Shown here in pieces: positions 8,312 to 17,363 of a DNA stretch of 35,073 bases. The DNA comes from Subdoligranulum variabile (lineage in GTDB: Bacteria; Bacillota; Clostridia; Oscillospirales; Ruminococcaceae). How positions within the stretch are numbered: position 1 is the stretch's first letter; each line of letters starts with the position of its first letter. The DNA lies in contig QAKI01000071.1 of NCBI GenBank assembly GCA_003343905.1, positions 1 through 35,073 of the forward strand, in the 5' to 3' direction. The notes beneath the pieces are model-generated. The model saw nothing but the letters and a program-made list of their open reading frames with translations, was not told the DNA's origin and searched no databases. The position numbers and the translations under genes are program-made.

Positions 8312-11305
8312 TCAATTATTACTTGTCATCTTATATTCGAACTTTTGCATCAGATTGCCATTTTTCCCTTTGTCATCTCTTATCTCGGACAGTCTGTTGA
8401 ACGAATCATATCCGTACCGTGTTGTCCGACCGGAAGGATCGGCGATGCCGGTTCCTCCCACCAAGGACTTGTAGGTATAGACCGAAATGAGAGCATTGGG
8501 CAGTTTGCTGCGCAAGATCGCTCCATACGCCTGAAAGTCCGGAACTGGAGAGAACGAACTGCCATTGTAGTTATTGATAGCTGCAACGACAGAAGCACCC
8601 AAAGCATTCACAACCTGGGAATAGGTTGCATTCTTAATCTCGGCAACAGGATATTCGCCATTATAGGACCAAAGGTATGACGTGGGAATATTGTCCTTTT
8701 CTAAGAGTTGAAGTATATTTCCCCGGGAATCATACCGATTTATTGTATATTGTGTATAATAAGTCCCCGAACTCGTATCCAATTCGGAATAGACTTCCGG
8801 CAAATACACACCGAAACCAAACTGCCTGAATGAGGTTTTATTACCGGAAACGACGCTCCCGTTCTTTTTCCTGGTTATTTCGACAGGAATACCGATCATG
8901 TTGTTGTTGACCATTCCCGAAAGAGCACTCCCATAATCCGACGGATATTTTATATACGTCTCAATCGTATCGTCCTCATCTCCCCCGATCAGCGAGATTT
9001 TCTCGTATTTTTTCAACAGGTTCGTATCGTTGTAATCATACGCCGTTCTCAGGCTTATGCTTTTATCGCCTGGAAAGTACCGAGTTTCTATTTTTCTGTC
9101 TAATACCCATCTCTCTGAATAGAGATCATAAAACTTTGCGTCCCCTTTTTCAACCATAGGCAGCCTATAACACATCAATCCTTTAATTTTCTTTTGTTCC
9201 ACTTGCTTATAGGAGAAGCTCGTTTTTTTTACCCGATTATTACTGCTGTCGAAATAAGTGATTTCTACGGGCAGCCCGTTAGTCATACTAGGTATGGATG
9301 GATAATTGCGGATAAGTTGCTCGATGTGGATAATTCGGTTAGCTGTGTTGTCAAAGCTATAAGCTATATAACCGTTATTAGTTCCATGTGTCATATTTTT
9401 TTCTTCGACATAAGAATAACCCACATACATCCCGGATGCGGCCCCCATAATGGGTGAGTATGAGTTAGAGTTCCCGTTTAAGAAGAGGCCTGCATAGGAG
9501 GGGTTAATAGGCTTCGGATTTAGAATGAAACTCAGATAGTAAACCGGGATTGTCATTAAGATCCCTGATGATACTCCATTTTTCTTATAAGTAAAAGTCC
9601 TTACAGAAGTAGTATCAGCAGTATTTGAAAGATCATATATATTCCTGATTCTTAGGCCGCCGCCAATCTTTACCAATGAGTCGAGCGAATCAAAAAAAGT
9701 ATTACCGAACTCATTTAACTCGTATTCAAAATCGGTTCTACCCCCTGTCGGATACTGAATAGAAGTGAGTATGCCATATTGACTGCGATCTATGCTCGAA
9801 TTTTTATTTACACCATTACATATGGATGATTGTTCATGTCCCTCGGAATCGTAATAATTAAAACGGACCGGCGGCGTGTAATGAAAACTTTGATTCCCAA
9901 CCGGCTCGGGACCTTCGTTATAATATCCCCAATAATCCGTATGTTTCGAATTTTTTTGAGGTAATGGATTATTATTATAAGAAAAATTATAGTTTTGAGC
10001 CTTATAACCATCGTCCCGATAAAGAGATATACCATCTAATAATAATCGGCAGTTCAAAGCATTCAGCTCCTTATCCGCCAATGTTATAGCCGTTATGATA
10101 TTACCCATATAGGAATGATTGAATCTTGCTCTGACAACATAATTATTTGACTTATTTTTCACAGTCAACCAATCCACTTTCTTTGCTTTTTTCCCATTCT
10201 CTGTGTGATCAACATCTTCCCTATTAGCATAATCTATATTTACAACTCCACCATTGAAAGATATTTTCTTTAAAAGCAATTGATCGTTCTCCGTATAACT
10301 CAAATTATAATATTTGTAAGCGTTCTTAGGTCCATCTCCAATACTGCCCCATGCCGCAAACATATAGCTGACATCCTCATTCACACTGATAGTGCTGTAT
10401 ATTTTTTCCTTTTCATATTCGAATTTTATCGTATCTCGTTTCGCCGTAATAATCTTATCCAGGTACCAGGCTGTTGTAACTTCGTACTCTTTTTCTTCTC
10501 TTGGCGAAAAATCTTGATAGTAACGAATCAAATGCCTCTCTTCCGGAGGAGCCTTTAATGTAGATACAAATGTCCTTGTATTTTCGCGCAGGGCACTCGA
10601 AGAGCCAAAAAGATAGGTATTTCCATAAGCATCCGCAATCTCGAAGTTGGTAGCATATCCATATCCATCTTCATAGAACTTAGTACAGACGATTTTAAGC
10701 CAGGTATCTTTATTTGAAATTATGGCTTCGGCCTTAGAAGACGTATTTGTATCACTGTCTTTATAGCGTTCAAAGAAAAAGCTTCCGGACATATTGCCAA
10801 AATTATAACTGAACATATCTGGCTCAGAGTCTTTATTATTATTTAAATATTCGAGATATTGACTATCTCTAAAATCTACAACATCGTTGTTTTCATCACT
10901 TTCAGGGAAAGATTGATCAGAATAATAACCTCCATAAGCAAAGTCGTCCCAATGCTTTATCTCCCTGACAATACATCCCCCGGCATTTAATACCCATCCT
11001 AGACCGACGCTACTGGCTTCCTGCGCAACCTTGATACCTGAAGCGTGGTATGAAAGTGCTATCGGCAGTGTAAAATCTCCCGATTTGATTTCATAGATAG
11101 GAATACTTATATTCGGTACGCCTGTATAATGACCGACTGGGATATTCCCGTAAATTCCCAATGACGATGCGTTCGGCGATGGCGGGACGATTTTGTTTAC
11201 CTGTTGTTTTATATACGGATCATCCTGCGGGTCATCTGCCTGCCCGTAACTTGCCGAAATCCAGAATACGCAGATAAAGATAAAAAAATAGGAAACACGT
11301 CTCAT
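8312..11305 (-). CDS. SpvB/RHS-like secreted protein, first gene of RHS locus 1
   Basis: This 997-aa protein begins MRRVSYFFIFICVFWISASY, a signal peptide. The N-terminal 100 residues read VPNISIPIYEIKSGDFTLPI, then SYHASGIKV and GLGWVLNAGG. These blocks resemble the SpvB/TcaC-like N-terminal domain of large RHS-like shell proteins and are repeated in the 1013-aa paralogue at 17364-20405 (GMGWTLNAGG). The C-terminus has a YD repeat (DPSGRTTRYGYDSFNRL). It has no RHS core and no toxin tip. It heads the cassette (997 aa, 595 aa, 1126 aa, immunity) and may be a carrier or shell component. The middle is markedly AT-rich compared with the 1013-aa paralogue. Its biochemical role is unknown. Confidence 0.8.
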   Translation of the reverse strand: MRRVSYFFIFICVFWISASYGQADDPQDDPYIKQQVNKIVPPSPNASSLGIYGNIPVGHYTGVPNISIPIYEIKSGDFTLPIALSYHASGIKVAQEASSVGLGWVLNAGGCIVREIKHWDDFAYGGYYSDQSFPESDENNDVVDFRDSQYLEYLNNNKDSEPDMFSYNFGNMSGSFFFERYKDSDTNTSSKAEAIISNKDTWLKIVCTKFYEDGYGYATNFEIADAYGNTYLFGSSSALRENTRTFVSTLKAPPEERHLIRYYQDFSPREEKEYEVTTAWYLDKIITAKRDTIKFEYEKEKIYSTISVNEDVSYMFAAWGSIGDGPKNAYKYYNLSYTENDQLLLKKISFNGGVVNIDYANREDVDHTENGKKAKKVDWLTVKNKSNNYVVRARFNHSYMGNIITAITLADKELNALNCRLLLDGISLYRDDGYKAQNYNFSYNNNPLPQKNSKHTDYWGYYNEGPEPVGNQSFHYTPPVRFNYYDSEGHEQSSICNGVNKNSSIDRSQYGILTSIQYPTGGRTDFEYELNEFGNTFFDSLDSLVKIGGGLRIRNIYDLSNTADTTSVRTFTYKKNGVSSGILMTIPVYYLSFILNPKPINPSYAGLFLNGNSNSYSPIMGAASGMYVGYSYVEEKNMTHGTNNGYIAYSFDNTANRIIHIEQLIRNYPSIPSMTNGLPVEITYFDSSNNRVKKTSFSYKQVEQKKIKGLMCYRLPMVEKGDAKFYDLYSERWVLDRKIETRYFPGDKSISLRTAYDYNDTNLLKKYEKISLIGGDEDDTIETYIKYPSDYGSALSGMVNNNMIGIPVEITRKKNGSVVSGNKTSFRQFGFGVYLPEVYSELDTSSGTYYTQYTINRYDSRGNILQLLEKDNIPTSYLWSYNGEYPVAEIKNATYSQVVNALGASVVAAINNYNGSSFSPVPDFQAYGAILRSKLPNALISVYTYKSLVGGTGIADPSGRTTRYGYDSFNRLSEIRDDKGKNGNLMQKFEYKMTSNN

Positions 11306-11630
11306 GAATGCAGAATTTAGGGTTAATATTTTTTATAAAAGTACAATTCACGAAGCTTTGTTCTTGTGATTTTTAATAAAAAACCGGATCTTACGCCCGT
11401 ATATTTAATATATTAGGAATCAGCTATTTACAGATCAAAAATCTTATCAAGGCCTTACGATAAATGTAACCAAAAGAAAGCCAGGCAGTTGAGGGCCAAG
11501 ATAAAATTAGCTTATTAGGGCCAGCTAAACATGATTTCAGTATAAACGAAGGAAAATAGCTCGCTAAAAACAGTTGAAAGCACTCATTAGAAATGGAGCG
11601 AATATCCGCCATTACCATATACGTCCAAAC
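11306..11630. other. Intergenic region upstream of RHS locus 1
   Basis: This AT-rich stretch contains no convincing gene. It should hold the minus-strand promoter of RHS locus 1. A weak TACTTTTA box at about 11337-11344 resembles the Bacteroidetes TAnnTTTG element with one mismatch, but I see no matching TTTG at the right distance. Confidence 0.3.
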
Positions 11631-11657
11631 ATAAAAAAGGCGACAATCAGTCGCCTT
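11631..11657 (-). terminator. Terminator after the decayed immunity gene
   Basis: An 8-bp inverted repeat, AAGGCGAC and GTCGCCTT with a 5-base loop, is followed on the minus strand by TTTTTTAT. It has the classic intrinsic-terminator form and sits 36 bases past the stop at 11694, separating RHS locus 2 and its orphan module from locus 1. Confidence 0.75.
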
Positions 11658-11693
11658 AAAAAGATTAAAAATGAACTAAAAATAGAGGAGCCG

Positions 11694-12220
11694 TTACGGA
11701 CGTGTAAATTTGCCGTTTTGGTATTCATAAAACTCGTGTATTTGCGGTTCCGACCAGTCATCTATATCAAACGGACGTCTTAAGAAAGATCGCTCTTTTC
11801 CCGTATAATAATACAGTTTATCGACAAAATGGGCTGCAGACTTATCCCGGAACATTATGCAGTAATAGCCATTGCATCGGAAATAGCCGATAACACTATC
11901 ATCGTCTATAAAATACGTGTCATAGAACTCGGGATCGTCCAAATAAGAATACACAGACAAAGACTCGCTGTACGGATAATAGACTTTTCTGAAGTATAAA
12001 TAATTGTGGTGTCGTAATACAACGCTTTCTTGTTCTGGTTGATAAAACGATCGACTAAACCGAATACCTCCGGAGAGACTTCGCACTCTTTTAATTTCCT
12101 GTATTCATAAGCCGGATTCCCAATTCGCCGTTCTTGAGGATAGCAAATGGTTTCGCACATACAGTATTGAATCCCTATAATCAAAAGTACCGACGGCAGA
12201 AATAACTTAATAGTTTTTAT
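11694..12220 (-). pseudogene. Decayed secreted immunity-like gene (ATA start, frameshift)
   Basis: In one minus-strand frame the coding signal begins at an ATA codon (12218-12220): (I)KTIKLFLPSVLLIIGIQYCM, a signal peptide in which the first codon should be ATG. It continues to SPEVFGLVDRFINQNKKALY. Near 12000-12015 the signal shifts to another frame (YFRKVYYPYSESL) and runs to the stop at 11694. A single-base indel therefore splits the gene. It would be about 175 aa, similar in size and leader to the 179-aa partner at 2476-3015. It follows a broken toxin tail with a 3-base overlap, the arrangement of an orphan toxin/immunity module left behind after tip replacement. A 130-aa product from an internal start in the second frame is possible but would lack the leader. 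Confidence 0.6.
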
Positions 12221-12367
12221 TGATATTGGTAATAATTTAAGATATTATCCCTAAATAGCTGCAGAGGATCATACATCACCGGAAGTCCAAGATTTCCAGC
12301 ATATCGTCCGATAGTAAATATATCCAAATAACTTGACCATATCTAAATCCTCCGTATTTAGATATTT
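12217..12367 (-). pseudogene. Orphan toxin C-terminal tail, frameshifted
   Basis: Two adjoining minus-strand frames carry protein-like sequence. KYLNTEDLDMVKLFGYI is in one. The other continues FTIGRYAGNLGLPVMYDPLQ to a TAA at 12217-12219. The shift lies near 12315-12320. The tail ends exactly where the decayed immunity-like gene begins. This is what remains of a displaced RHS or CDI-type toxin tip. Stretches further upstream (to about 12470) also look like broken coding sequence but cannot be joined with confidence. No toxin family is recognised. Confidence 0.45.
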
Positions 12368-12480
12368 TATGTTATTTTTAAATGACATTTATATACTTGA
12401 ATGCCTTTACTGACCTTAAAGAATTTCGTTGGGATAAAATTATTGCGTCGCAACCATCGATCTTCCCACATTTGAAAATA

Positions 12481-12509
12481 AGAATCCTGCTGATTTTCAA
12501 CAGGATTCT
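12481..12509 (-). terminator. Terminator of RHS locus 2
   Basis: A 9-bp inverted repeat (AGAATCCTG and CAGGATTCT, 11-base loop) starts 13 bases past the stop of the 152-aa gene. On the minus strand it is followed by TTATTTTC. It is a likely intrinsic terminator for RHS locus 2, cutting the orphan module off from that transcript. Confidence 0.65.
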
Positions 12510-12521
12510 AACCTCACGGTA

Positions 12522-12980
12522 TCACTTATAGAAATCAAATGCTTCTTTCAATGCTTCAGCAAATTCATCACGGGACGCTTCCAACGGGCGTTTTATCGTA
12601 TATTTATAAGCGCCACGTTCCTCTTTTTTTGCAGAGAAAACATCTATACAGAATTCATTATCTGTCAAATAAATCGTTAAAACTGCTGATGATGCTTTCT
12701 GTAACCCCGGCGAACCTGACCATAATTTAACCTCCGCTTTAAATCGGGCTTTCAGATCCTGCGTCGCATCGCCATAGGTCACACTCCGACAGTATTGCAT
12801 CAGATCCAACGTTTCATGAATCAACGTCATACAATCCGTAGAGGCCGCATCGAATTTCTTCGCCGGTAATCCAAGAATATAAAAACCTCGTTCTATCGTA
12901 TTATTCGGGAACAACCAATACAAATTATTTTTTGCATCTCGATATAAGGATACGGATTTTTGAACATAATTATCAGCCAT
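12522..12980 (-). CDS. Probable immunity protein for the nuclease-tipped RHS toxin
   Basis: This 152-aa protein starts at ATG 7 bases after the stop of the 1454-aa toxin gene. It has no signal peptide or membrane segment, so it should stay in the cytoplasm. Sequence such as ENLYW-like KNNLYWLFPN, a central AEVKLWSGSP and a C-terminal helix EFAEALKEAFDFY suggests a compact alpha/beta fold of no family I recognise. A cytoplasmic partner is what a DNA- or RNA-cleaving tip would need, in contrast to the leader-bearing partner of the metallopeptidase-like tip in locus 1. The function is inferred from position and size. Confidence 0.65.
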   Translation of the reverse strand: MADNYVQKSVSLYRDAKNNLYWLFPNNTIERGFYILGLPAKKFDAASTDCMTLIHETLDLMQYCRSVTYGDATQDLKARFKAEVKLWSGSPGLQKASSAVLTIYLTDNEFCIDVFSAKKEERGAYKYTIKRPLEASRDEFAEALKEAFDFYK

Positions 12981-12987
12981 AATATAA

Positions 12988-15900
12988 TTATTTTATGAAA
13001 TTAATCGTCATGGTAATATTATTTTGCAAAGCATATTTCATAGCCCGCTGAATTTGCTCCCATTGAACGGCGCTACCACTTCCGAACGGCAATGCCAAAT
13101 CCAACTGTTTCCCAAGAATATTGCTACTTTGAATATTAATATTCTTCCATTTAGCACCGTTAAACCGGGCTAAATCATCTATATACCCTTTGAGTGTATT
13201 AAACACCTTACCAGTCTTTTGGTATGTCGGAGCATTCAAGTCCAGACTTTTGATACTTGTCGCAATACCTTTTTCAAACTTATCAATAACCGGGAAATTA
13301 TTACCCCAGCCGCTCAATCGCTTTTCTATCGCCCAACCTCGTTCTAAAGGATGCAATTTCCACACACCTGATGAAGTCGAAGTCGCCAACCTCCGGACCG
13401 AATGCATAGTTCTTTGAGGAGCCTCGCCTACACCCATTGCGATTCCAAGAATTGCGCCCACATTATCCGGAGAAAAAATGCTCATCATAGCCTTGCCCTT
13501 TTCCTGTCGGGCCTGGTAAGCGGCATAATTGTCCCTGATTTCACCTACCGTAGCATCATCCGAACCTAAATAGTGATAACCAACGGACGACAAATCCTGA
13601 TCACCGGGGATATTGACAATATCACCACTTCGGCCCGCAACGTAAAAGCCAATCAATCTCCCCTCATAATCAATATGATTCACGGGATTCCCCGCACAAT
13701 AAGCATACGGGCTGACCGAATAATACTTCTCTGCCAGCGGATCGACAGCCAGCCAGCGGCCATAACGGGGCTGGTAGAAACGGGCGCCGTAATCATACAT
13801 ATTTATAGCGTCCTGGGCCTGCCACTCCTTGCCGTTGAACAGGTAATTGTTATCCGATACAGGATGCCCGGCATCGGCCCACAACATACCGTAGGGATAA
13901 TAATCATACGTCGCATCAGGTTCCGATCCGCTTATGACGACGCGTGTACTCCCCAGATGATCCTGCAGGAAATACAACGGTACGGCCTGCCAGGACCCTT
14001 CGCCGGTTACGGCCCGAAAACGGCCCGAACCGAAAGGTGCGCTGTCAAAGTTGCGGGAACCTCCATTGTTCCGATATACCAAAGAACCTATGTAATCGTA
14101 GCCGGCATCGTAATTACCGATCAAAGCGCACTTGGTACCGTCGGCCAGATAAGTATAATAATCGACGGCTCCCTCGCTTTCGGTTTGGGTCGCGGTACGG
14201 GATACTAAATTAAGGAAATTATAGCTCAGTTCCAAATTATTGTATTCGTCCCGGATCAAATTGCCGCGCTCGTCAAAGCTCAACGCATAGCGGACATCGT
14301 CGTGCGCATGGTCCGTCAGGTAGTTAGGGCAATTCCCTTCGGCAAAGGAAATATCATCCACCGAATCGCTGTAAACATTGTAACGCCGAACGGCCTTGAC
14401 GTTCCCATCCGGATAATAATCGAAATATTCGCTGTATTCATCTTGCCGGGGAATATCCGAGTTTCTATCGTACAGATTCGCACTCAGCAACCGATCCTGT
14501 CCGTCATATTGGAAAACATAGGCATGGCTCGATTTGGCCTTGTGTTGCCATTGAATCCCCGCGATGTTCCCGGAAAAGAGACGCGATGTAGGGAGCAGTC
14601 CCACTGTGTCATAATAGATCAGCTGCTGATCGAAATATTCGCTCTGACGGCGGGTCTGCCATCCCTGCATATTATAATCATACGTTTCGGTAACAGCGCG
14701 GTCGTCGATATAATAAGTTTTCCGACTCAACCGGCCGAGATCGTCGTATTCACAAGTTACCAACGAACTGGCCCCGTTGCGCATCTCCGCGGACTCCTGG
14801 GTTATCCGATTCCGGGAATCATACACGTAGGATATTCGGATTCCGTCGTCGAACTCGTCTGCTTTAGTATGCTGCTCGTCCGAAACCAGCGTATTACCCA
14901 CAAAATCGTATTTATAACTCGTGCGCAAAATACTCCCCAGATGGGTTTTCTCGACCCGTTGAATGACACGGCCCCTATAATCGTAATAATAGGCCCGCTC
15001 GACATATTCTGGGAATTCAGCCAAGAGCATGCTGTCCTGTACGATCAGTTGCTTCTCATACGTTTTGAACCCCCGGATCTTTTCACTCACATCACTTTGC
15101 GAAACAACCCCTTCAACAGGCTGAAATGCAAGTTCGCCATCTCGCGTCGTCCCGTATTCATAGGAAGAGATCAGTGTCCCTCCAAAATTCAGAATGGGAT
15201 GTTCTCCCGGAGCACAGCGCGATAGCGAGTCGTTCATCGAAAAATAACTGTACCAGATGCTGGGCTTGGCATAAACGTTCGCTATTCTGCCGAAATCATC
15301 GTATTCATATTTGAAATGCGTGCCGCGAGTTCCCCTGTAGATAATCCGGTCTTCATCGTCGTAAAAAACTATTTCATCCCGACCTCCGGGTAATCTCCGT
15401 TCCGCAACTCGCCCCAAACTGTCATATTCATACAAAAAACCGGTACTAACCGACGAAAGCCGATCGAGATGGTTGTACGTATAATGAACATCGCGGACGA
15501 TATTTCCCTCCGTATCTATATCCTGCTGCAGGCGGATCCGATCCGTTATATCCCTAAATTCGACCGTCAGATTGCCATCTTCATTTTTTACGGTGTGCTT
15601 CAACAAGGCTCCCGCGGCATAAAATTCATTGGCATCATCGCGCACTTCGAAATCAGCGTTGAACCTATACGAATGCTCCTTATATTTCATGTGATTGCGA
15701 AATACCCGTCCAGCGTTCATTGACCGGAGAATCCGGGTGCGCGAGGAAGCCTCGAAGTCATTCGCTACATACGCATACTCTCCCTCTTCCGGACCATACA
15801 ACCAGTCGTAAAACCCGCGCTGCGCCTCTTCGGGATTATCCCCCATCCTGACGCCTTCGGCCTCGTCCGCATAGGGCAGACAGACATGCACATCGGGATT

Positions 15901-17352
15901 CAGCATATTATCATAATAAATCGGCGTTATTATATTTTTGCGCCCGTCACCCGACGCATGTCCGAGAACGGTTTGGAGCGGATAACCGAGACCGTTATAA
16001 TACGTAGCATCGAGTGTATAATCCTGATCGGCCGATGTAAACGTATAATTCCGCACATAATTTTCCGGCTCTTGTGGATCTTCATCATCAAAGTCAGGCA
16101 ATATAACAGGCATTTGCGCCTTGCCCAACATCTCCAATTCAGCCATATTTTCCATATCTTCGTAATAGGCCAGAACCGTATACACCCCCATCGTATCCAC
16201 TCCTTCGAAACGCAGGGGACTGCCCGTTCCCGACATACTACGAATTCTCGCACCTTGGTCATCACGCAAATAATACATGACCATCGGTTGCGATCCGCTG
16301 AGGTGCACCGTCAAGGCCGTACGGCCGGTATTCGTTTGGGACGAAACCCGATACGGGCGCAGAACGCCGCCTGCGGGCTGAACGAACTTAATCGTCCTCT
16401 CCACATTCCCGCTTTTATACACGAATTGTGTGTCTCCGACACGCGGGACGTTCGATATGTTAGGTCCGCATACGATCTGGTAATACAGTCGCTTATGGTC
16501 ATTACTATATCCCACGATCGTAAATCCGAGATATTCACTCCATAAATTCGTAAACTCTCCGGAAAGCATTCCCAGATAAAACTCGGTTACTTCGATGGGG
16601 ATTTCATCTTTCGCTTCAAGCGTTCCGGAATACACCCCACCGTCGGCTGGAAGTTCGATATCGCCGGAATAGCCGGAATTGAAAAAATCCGGAGAGAAGA
16701 TGACGGCCTCATAGGCATGGACTACACCCTCACACCAGGAAGCTCCGTTTCCAACGACATACGTACCCGGGCAATCGACAAGCGAGAAATAAAAAGTCGA
16801 TTTCGAGGCAATTTTAGTCTCAATTTCCACCATTTCAGCGCCTTCGCACCTGTAAAGTGTATACCAGGCACCGATTTCCGCATCGCTGACAAGGATGTCG
16901 AACCGTTGTCCCGGGAACATGTTCTCGCAATTACTACCCGAAATCGTTCCTTGAAGCGTTTCGCCGCCTTGCAGTACGACGATTCCGTCGCGATCCTCGG
17001 CTCCCCGGAAAGATATTTCCCGCCGAAATTCCTCGACCGTTATAGCGCCGATTTCAAGTTGCGCCTCGTAATTCGCATAATCGGACGATCCTCCGGCCTT
17101 TCGGACCTGCGAACAGACGATTCCGGACGACAATACATTACCATTGATAATAAATTGCAGATCGCTGCCGATCTGATAATCTTTTTCCCAGGTCACCTCG
17201 AAAGACATGATCACTGTGCCACCGGCTTGGGATACGAAAGATGGCGACACGTCCAGAATGTGGGCAATGTCTCCGAACGAGAACGAGAGATTTCCCGCAA
17301 ATACGGTAAAATGCAGGAACAGAAACAGGAATAAACTTATGATCTTTTTCAT
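12988..17352 (-). CDS. DUF6443/RHS-core protein with CdiA-CT-like nuclease tip
   Basis: This 1454-aa protein begins MKKIISLFLFLFLHFTVFAG, a signal peptide. About 400 residues of beta-rich N-terminal domains follow, then DUF6443 (YNGLGYPLQTV, ITPIYYDNMLN), YD repeats and the RHS-associated core (YFLQDHLGSTRVV, DYYPYGMLW, NYLFNGKEWQ, DPLAEKYYSVSPYAYCAGNP) near 1150-1235. The tip after HIDYEGR is a linker plus about 115 residues: RGWAIEKRLSGW, NFPVIDKFEKG, ATSIKSLDL, then KQLDLALPFGSG. The Glu, Asp and SxKSxD arrangement is that of the CDI toxin restriction-endonuclease-like domain, so DNA or RNA cleavage is likely. It starts 11 bases after the stop of the 1013-aa gene. Unlike locus 1, both halves are one chain and the inserted module is absent. 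Confidence 0.85.
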   Translation of the reverse strand: MKKIISLFLFLFLHFTVFAGNLSFSFGDIAHILDVSPSFVSQAGGTVIMSFEVTWEKDYQIGSDLQFIINGNVLSSGIVCSQVRKAGGSSDYANYEAQLEIGAITVEEFRREISFRGAEDRDGIVVLQGGETLQGTISGSNCENMFPGQRFDILVSDAEIGAWYTLYRCEGAEMVEIETKIASKSTFYFSLVDCPGTYVVGNGASWCEGVVHAYEAVIFSPDFFNSGYSGDIELPADGGVYSGTLEAKDEIPIEVTEFYLGMLSGEFTNLWSEYLGFTIVGYSNDHKRLYYQIVCGPNISNVPRVGDTQFVYKSGNVERTIKFVQPAGGVLRPYRVSSQTNTGRTALTVHLSGSQPMVMYYLRDDQGARIRSMSGTGSPLRFEGVDTMGVYTVLAYYEDMENMAELEMLGKAQMPVILPDFDDEDPQEPENYVRNYTFTSADQDYTLDATYYNGLGYPLQTVLGHASGDGRKNIITPIYYDNMLNPDVHVCLPYADEAEGVRMGDNPEEAQRGFYDWLYGPEEGEYAYVANDFEASSRTRILRSMNAGRVFRNHMKYKEHSYRFNADFEVRDDANEFYAAGALLKHTVKNEDGNLTVEFRDITDRIRLQQDIDTEGNIVRDVHYTYNHLDRLSSVSTGFLYEYDSLGRVAERRLPGGRDEIVFYDDEDRIIYRGTRGTHFKYEYDDFGRIANVYAKPSIWYSYFSMNDSLSRCAPGEHPILNFGGTLISSYEYGTTRDGELAFQPVEGVVSQSDVSEKIRGFKTYEKQLIVQDSMLLAEFPEYVERAYYYDYRGRVIQRVEKTHLGSILRTSYKYDFVGNTLVSDEQHTKADEFDDGIRISYVYDSRNRITQESAEMRNGASSLVTCEYDDLGRLSRKTYYIDDRAVTETYDYNMQGWQTRRQSEYFDQQLIYYDTVGLLPTSRLFSGNIAGIQWQHKAKSSHAYVFQYDGQDRLLSANLYDRNSDIPRQDEYSEYFDYYPDGNVKAVRRYNVYSDSVDDISFAEGNCPNYLTDHAHDDVRYALSFDERGNLIRDEYNNLELSYNFLNLVSRTATQTESEGAVDYYTYLADGTKCALIGNYDAGYDYIGSLVYRNNGGSRNFDSAPFGSGRFRAVTGEGSWQAVPLYFLQDHLGSTRVVISGSEPDATYDYYPYGMLWADAGHPVSDNNYLFNGKEWQAQDAINMYDYGARFYQPRYGRWLAVDPLAEKYYSVSPYAYCAGNPVNHIDYEGRLIGFYVAGRSGDIVNIPGDQDLSSVGYHYLGSDDATVGEIRDNYAAYQARQEKGKAMMSIFSPDNVGAILGIAMGVGEAPQRTMHSVRRLATSTSSGVWKLHPLERGWAIEKRLSGWGNNFPVIDKFEKGIATSIKSLDLNAPTYQKTGKVFNTLKGYIDDLARFNGAKWKNINIQSSNILGKQLDLALPFGSGSAVQWEQIQRAMKYALQNNITMTINFIK

Positions 17353-17363
17353 GACTGTCGGCT

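Noticed and set aside
8307..8315. TTG start three codons upstream for the DUF6443 half protein
   Set aside because: The ATG at 8304-8306 begins a normal signal peptide and gives a usual 5-base operon gap.
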